In this document: piece by piece, positions 60,194 to 64,000 of the stretch | Layout: the number at the start of each line of letters is the position of its first letter | Position numbering within the stretch: the stretch's first letter is position 1 | DNA from: Limnohabitans sp. 2KL-17 | GTDB lineage: Bacteria; Pseudomonadota; Gammaproteobacteria; Burkholderiales; Burkholderiaceae_C | NCBI RefSeq assembly: GCF_003063415.1 | Contig: NZ_NESK01000017.1 | Location: 1 to 64,000 of the forward strand | Length of the DNA stretch: 64,000 nt | Direction: 5' to 3' | Translations under genes and position numbers: made by a program | The notes under the pieces: generated by a model | Databases searched by the model: none | Told to the model about the DNA's origin: nothing | What the model saw: the letters and a program-made list of their open reading frames with translations, nothing else

Positions 60194-61669
60194 ATGACAG
60201 ACATAAAAATTGATTGGAAGCTACTTCTAAACGAGGGGCGTCGCAAAAAGGAGTCTCAAAGTGCAGCCTGTGCTAAACCAAAAAATAGTATGGCTGAAAC
60301 ACGGACTGAAATTGAGCGAGACTTTGATCGTATTCTATTTTCTACACCTGTTCGACGGCTTGCTGACAAAACACAGGTGTTCCCACTCGACAAAAATGAC
60401 AGCGTCCGAACACGCCTTACGCATTCGCATGAGGTGTCAAATCTGGCCCGAAGTATCGGTTCAGCCTTAGCCTTTAATTTTGATATCGCTGAGAGTGTTA
60501 AAAATTCGAAACGGAATCTCCCAGCGTTACTCGCGTTGACTGGTCTTGCACATGATTTAGGAAACCCACCTTTTGGGCATCAAGGTGAGGGTGCAATACA
60601 AAGCTGGTTTGCAGAAAACAAAGACACCGTTTTGGAAATTTTGACAAACGAGCAACACCGCCAGGATTTCCTCAAGTTTGAAGGTAATGCGCAAGGCTTT
60701 AGGTTGTTGACGCGACTTCAGTTAATCAACGACGACTTTGGCTTAGACCTGACCCACGCTTCATTGACTGCATTGATGAAATACCCCACGCCGTCGCATC
60801 AAGTTGTTAAAAACCATGTCGCCAAGAAGAAGCATGGTTTTTTTGCTTCCGAACAACATGTGGTGGATTACGTGCATAAGGAAACTGGACTTGCACTTGG
60901 GATAAGGCATCCGCTCGCGTACGTTATGGAAGCTTGCGATGACATCGCATATGTGGTGTTAGATGCGGAGGATGCGGTCAAAAAGGGATTGGCTTCATTC
61001 TCTGACTTAATGGCTTTTCTGAATAATGCAGGCGCAGATGATCCATTGGTTCAAAAAGTCATCAAAGATAGTCAGGAGAAGCATACAGAGCATCAGAAGG
61101 CAAGCCAAAAGTTATCGCCTGCTGAGTTGAACGATGTATCAATGCAGCGTTTTCGCGTCTTTGCAATTGGGGCGATGGTCGGTTCTGCTACTGATGCTTT
61201 TAGAGAAAACGAAGCGGATTTTGTTGCAGGGACCGTAGCCGTGCCATTGCTTGAGAAAAGCACCGCTGAAACTCTTCGGAAGACGCTCAAGAATTTTTCG
61301 TTCATGCATGCATATAAGCATCGTTCAGTTCTCGAAGTTGAATTGCAGGGCTATAACGTCATTCGTGGGCTTATGGACTTCTTTTGGGCTGCTATTGTTG
61401 ACCGCGAAGATCCTATGAAGCCAGAATCTGATCGGAAACGACCATTTACGAAATACGTTTATGGCCGCATCTCAGAAAACTATCGGCGAATTTTTGAAAA
61501 CCCATCCTCAATAGATAGCGGATTGCCTATGCGGTACCGTGAATGCATTTTGCTTACGGACATGATTTCTGGTATGACAGACTCCTATGCGGTTAATTTA
61601 TACGAAGAGTTGTTGGGTCTGAAAGGGGCATTTGATTCAAAAACCCTTTTTTCAAATGTCGTCACATGA
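60194..61669 (+). CDS. dGTPase-like HD dNTP triphosphohydrolase
   Basis: 491 residues of the dGTPase HD superfamily. SSTPVRRLADKTQ-like N-terminus (FSTPVRRLADKTQVFPL), THSHEV at 76-81, HD at 120-121 (LAHDLGNPPFGHQGE, with His129), and MEACDDIAYVVLDAEDAVK as the final metal-site Asp. It would hydrolyse dGTP or other dNTPs to the nucleoside and triphosphate. Dgt-type enzymes are known to protect some bacteria by depleting dNTPs during phage infection. It is coupled to the nucleotidyltransferase gene by ATGA in a restriction island, which favours a defence role (inference). Confidence 0.88.
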   Translation: MTDIKIDWKLLLNEGRRKKESQSAACAKPKNSMAETRTEIERDFDRILFSTPVRRLADKTQVFPLDKNDSVRTRLTHSHEVSNLARSIGSALAFNFDIAESVKNSKRNLPALLALTGLAHDLGNPPFGHQGEGAIQSWFAENKDTVLEILTNEQHRQDFLKFEGNAQGFRLLTRLQLINDDFGLDLTHASLTALMKYPTPSHQVVKNHVAKKKHGFFASEQHVVDYVHKETGLALGIRHPLAYVMEACDDIAYVVLDAEDAVKKGLASFSDLMAFLNNAGADDPLVQKVIKDSQEKHTEHQKASQKLSPAELNDVSMQRFRVFAIGAMVGSATDAFRENEADFVAGTVAVPLLEKSTAETLRKTLKNFSFMHAYKHRSVLEVELQGYNVIRGLMDFFWAAIVDREDPMKPESDRKRPFTKYVYGRISENYRRIFENPSSIDSGLPMRYRECILLTDMISGMTDSYAVNLYEELLGLKGAFDSKTLFSNVVT

Positions 61670-62376
61670 CATTCGAAAAACGCCTTCAACGCAATCTCGG
61701 TGAATATCTGGAGCGTCGAACTGTCGGGCGTCCAGAGCTGAAGCAGGCGATTGCTGAGGTTATCACTGCATTGCCCGATACGGTAATTTTTGGTGGAATG
61801 ATTCGAGAGTTCGCGCTTGGAAATGCGCGTGGGTTTGTATCGGATATCGACCTGGTTTCCACAGCATCACAGCGCGAAATTTCTCTGGTAGTGGCTAAGT
61901 ACCAAGCTGTTCGCAATAAATTTGGTGGGTTTCGCTTCGTAATTGAGAAGCAGCGCTTCGATGTTTGGTCGTTGTCAGACACTTGGGCTTTTCAAAGTGG
62001 GTTTGCTGTTGGGGAGACGTTCGCTGATTTGCTGACGACGAGTTTCTTCAATGTTGATGCTGCTTGTTATCACGTTGACAAAAGGGAGTTGCTGTGTTTG
62101 GCAGGATATGACGGTTGGATGCAAAGACGCATTTTGGAAATCAACCTACTGCAAAATCCACAGCCACCAAGAATGGCGCATCGTGCGCTGATTTTGATGC
62201 AGACGCGCCAACTGGGTGTTACTCGTCGTTTGGCTGAGTACATCACTACTCATATTGATGGCCAAATGCTTACGTGGATTGATCAACTGCTTGTGAATAA
62301 GCTTAGGGAATTCCTTGTTTATGATGGGCAGGATGAATTTCGTTTTTCGCCACAAGCCGAACTGGTTGTGCGATAG
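61666..62376 (+). CDS. CCA/poly(A)-polymerase-like nucleotidyltransferase
   Basis: 236 residues. The pol-beta-type core is visible: FGGMIREFALG (GG at 43-44, Arg47) and SDIDLV at 59-64 with the two catalytic Asp (60 and 62). This resembles the N-terminal domain of CCA-adding enzymes and poly(A) polymerases, but the protein is half their length and has a different C-terminus. ATG overlaps the dGTPase stop. It might be a toxin or antitoxin that modifies RNA or protein, or a nucleotide second-messenger enzyme; the sequence does not decide. Confidence 0.8.
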   Translation: MTFEKRLQRNLGEYLERRTVGRPELKQAIAEVITALPDTVIFGGMIREFALGNARGFVSDIDLVSTASQREISLVVAKYQAVRNKFGGFRFVIEKQRFDVWSLSDTWAFQSGFAVGETFADLLTTSFFNVDAACYHVDKRELLCLAGYDGWMQRRILEINLLQNPQPPRMAHRALILMQTRQLGVTRRLAEYITTHIDGQMLTWIDQLLVNKLREFLVYDGQDEFRFSPQAELVVR

Positions 62377-62425
62377 CAGGCTCAAAGTAAGTGTGCACTG
62401 TAATGAGCAAAAACGAATAGACCCC

Positions 62426-62614
62426 ATGTCTCAGCTCGGCCTTTTATCTGCCCTGCAATCCAGCACCGAAGGCATCGACACCGAATTCAAGTCGGCTCGC
62501 GGTGGCATGCCCGGCAGTTTTTGGGAGTCGTATGCAGCCATGGCCAGCACCCAGGGCGGCACCATCGTGTTGGGCGTGGCTGATGCCGCGCAGCAGCGCA
62601 AGGAACTGTCATGA
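62426..62614 (+). CDS. short AlbA_2/Schlafen-like domain protein or remnant
   Basis: 62 residues: TEGIDTEFKSARGGMPGSFW and TQGGTIVLGVADAAQQRKEL are the two halves of an AlbA_2 (divergent AAA_4/Schlafen-type) domain, of which only the front is present. Such domains usually continue for another 60 or more residues. It may be a truncated copy or a fragment left by fusion or exchange. Its TGA overlaps the ATG of the next AlbA_2 gene. Confidence 0.6.
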   Translation: MSQLGLLSALQSSTEGIDTEFKSARGGMPGSFWESYAAMASTQGGTIVLGVADAAQQRKELS

Positions 62615-64000
62615 TTGATCTCCTCAATTTACAGCGCTGGCTCCTCGCTCCCGCGGAGCATGAGCACCTTGAATTCAAGGAGGCTAAGCAGCAATACGAC
62701 ACCACCAAACTGCTGCGCTACTGTGTTGCGCTTGCCAATGAGGGCGGTGGTTTCATGGTGCTGGGCGTGTCTGACAAACCACCCCGGCGCGTGGTCGGCA
62801 GTCTGGCCTTTCCATCCCAAACTGATCTGAACAAAATCAAGGCGTACATCGTTGAGAAACTGCGGATTCGTGTGGATGTCGTAGAGCTTGCGCACCCAGA
62901 TGGCCGGGTTCTCGTGTTTGAAGTGCCATCACGTCCAGTGGGGCAACCGCTGGACTATGAAGGCGCTTTTTTGATGCGTGCTGGCGAAGACCTGGTGCCG
63001 ATGACCTCAGACTATTTGCGCCGCATTTTTGCAGAAGGCCAGCCAGACTGGTTTGTGCAGCCAGCCAAAGCAGATGCCAGCGATGACGAAGTGATTGCAC
63101 TGCTGGACACGCAGACCTATTTTGAGTTGTTGACACTGCCGTATCCGACCACCCGTGATGCAGTGCTGGCGCGGTTGCAGTCGGAAGGGCTCATTGCGTC
63201 CAGCAGTGCAGGTTGGACCATTTCCAACATGGCAGCCATTTTGCTTGCCAAGCGGCTGGATGCTTTTTCGCCTGCATTGGCCCGCAAGGCTGCGCGCGTC
63301 GTTGTTTATGAAGGCACCAACAAGCTCAACACGAAAGATGACAAACCCGGCCTTCGCGGGTATGCCGTTGGCTTTGGCAGCTTAGTGGACTTTGTGCACT
63401 CTGCAGCGCCGCAAAATCGCTTTGTTGAGCAGGCCGTTCGCGAAGAGGTCAAGATGTTTCCAAAGCAGGCGCTGAGGGAGTTGATTGCCAACGCATTGGT
63501 GCACCAGGATTTTTTAGCCACGGGTGCGTCGGTGATGATTGAGCTGTACGCTGATAGGGTTGAAATTTCCAACCCTGGCCTGCCGCCGATCAAGGTGGAA
63601 CGCTTCATTGATGAGTACCGCTCCCGCAATGAGCGATTGGCCGACCTGATGCGTCGCTTGGGCATCTGTGAAGAAAAAGGCAGCGGTATTGACAAGGTAA
63701 TCCATGCTGCAGAGTTGTTTCAGCTTCCCGCTCCGGACTTTCGCGCAGGTGAGTCGCGCACAACTGCGCTGCTGTTTGCGCATCAAGAATTTGCGGATAT
63801 GAGCAAAGGCGACCGGGTTCGGGCCTGTTACCAGCATTGTTGCTTGATGTATGTGACGAACCAACGCATGTCGAACCAGTCGCTTCGGTTGCGGTTCGGC
63901 CTGGGGGAGGATAAAACCGTGTTGACGTCGCAGGTCATCGGTGCCGCCAAGGAGGCCGGGATGATCAAAGCGGATGAATCTGAAACAACGTCTACGCGGT
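62611..64000 (+). CDS. AlbA_2-domain ATP-binding protein (runs off the window)
   Basis: An open frame of 463 codons reaches the window end. N-terminal AlbA_2 domain: EHLEFKEAKQQYDTTKLL at about 18-35 and NEGGGFMVLGVSDKP after it. A HATPase_c_4-like C-terminal part: RELIANALVHQDFLATG from about 289, ISNPGLPPIKVERF near 320 and EEKGSGIDKVI near 355. These proteins occur often in type I restriction loci and other defence islands, where they are called putative transcriptional regulators; their biochemical role is poorly known. The C-terminus is not visible. Confidence 0.85.
   Translation, partial: MIDLLNLQRWLLAPAEHEHLEFKEAKQQYDTTKLLRYCVALANEGGGFMVLGVSDKPPRRVVGSLAFPSQTDLNKIKAYIVEKLRIRVDVVELAHPDGRVLVFEVPSRPVGQPLDYEGAFLMRAGEDLVPMTSDYLRRIFAEGQPDWFVQPAKADASDDEVIALLDTQTYFELLTLPYPTTRDAVLARLQSEGLIASSSAGWTISNMAAILLAKRLDAFSPALARKAARVVVYEGTNKLNTKDDKPGLRGYAVGFGSLVDFVHSAAPQNRFVEQAVREEVKMFPKQALRELIANALVHQDFLATGASVMIELYADRVEISNPGLPPIKVERFIDEYRSRNERLADLMRRLGICEEKGSGIDKVIHAAELFQLPAPDFRAGESRTTALLFAHQEFADMSKGDRVRACYQHCCLMYVTNQRMSNQSLRLRFGLGEDKTVLTSQVIGAAKEAGMIKADESETTSTR

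Overview
The window looks like a chromosome piece from a betaproteobacterium of the Burkholderiales, most likely Comamonadaceae. Supporting signs are a Bug-type tripartite-tricarboxylate receptor, several Liv-type and TRAP uptake systems for organic acids, a glycine-rich RhlE-type helicase, and densely packed GC-rich operons with ATGA overlaps. The two ends have a different character from the middle: 1-3570 and about 58700-62400 are more AT-rich and carry acquired-looking genes. I saw no rRNA, tRNA or CRISPR array. Layout: (1) 1-3570 is a left island with an AT-rich CPBP-like membrane protein, a small acyl-carrier-protein / ketosynthase / diiron-protein cluster and an XRE regulator. The ketosynthase carries a frameshift at a G7 run. 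The island abuts a decayed 3' remnant of eda (KDPG aldolase), which still overlaps gloA tail to tail. (2) 3741-8145 holds housekeeping genes: glyoxalase I, an SDR, a VOC protein, a RIO kinase, a DTW-domain tRNA-modification protein and a pirin. (3) 8416-26296 is one long co-directional catabolic block. It opens with a sigma70-like promoter and a perfect 15-bp palindrome. It encodes an alpha/beta hydrolase, an isochorismatase-like amidohydrolase, an HpcH/HpaI-like lyase, an OsmC protein, two PuuE-like deacetylase-fold proteins, an FAH-fold hydrolase, a complete Liv-type ABC importer, two amidases, a beta-hydroxyacid dehydrogenase, a NicA/NicB-like molybdenum hydroxylase pair (large subunit split by an in-frame TAG) and an ACMSD-like amidohydrolase. 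A convergent XRE-cupin regulator follows it. This set reads as an undescribed pathway for uptake, hydroxylation, ring opening and deamidation of an N-containing (possibly heterocyclic) compound. 

Region (4), 27365-50414, is a sugar-acid catabolic region in several transcription units: dgoA-dgoK-kdgK; a D-threo-3-hydroxyaspartate/D-serine-type dehydratase; denD with an IlvD/Edd dehydratase; a GntR/FadR regulator with a TRAP transporter and an enolase-superfamily dehydratase; and a ten-gene minus-strand operon (48153 down to 39349) with a hydroxyacid dehydrogenase, gluconokinase, a second TRAP system, idnO, idnD, an SDR and gnd. The last operon spells idonate -> 5-ketogluconate -> gluconate -> 6-phosphogluconate -> ribulose-5-phosphate. 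It diverges from a LacI-family gene, and the gap between them carries two matching 14-bp palindromes. (5) 50551-54251 holds a cupin, the RhlE-type helicase with a poly-glycine tail, and a Bug-type receptor. (6) 54365-64000 is a defence-like island: type I restriction hsdR and hsdS but no hsdM in view, an unknown soluble + membrane gene pair, a dGTPase-like HD protein translationally coupled to a CCA/poly(A)-polymerase-like nucleotidyltransferase, and tandem AlbA_2/Schlafen-type genes that run off the window end. 

The best candidates for undescribed systems are the catabolic block in region 3, the dGTPase-nucleotidyltransferase pair, and the unknown two-gene pair beside hsdS.
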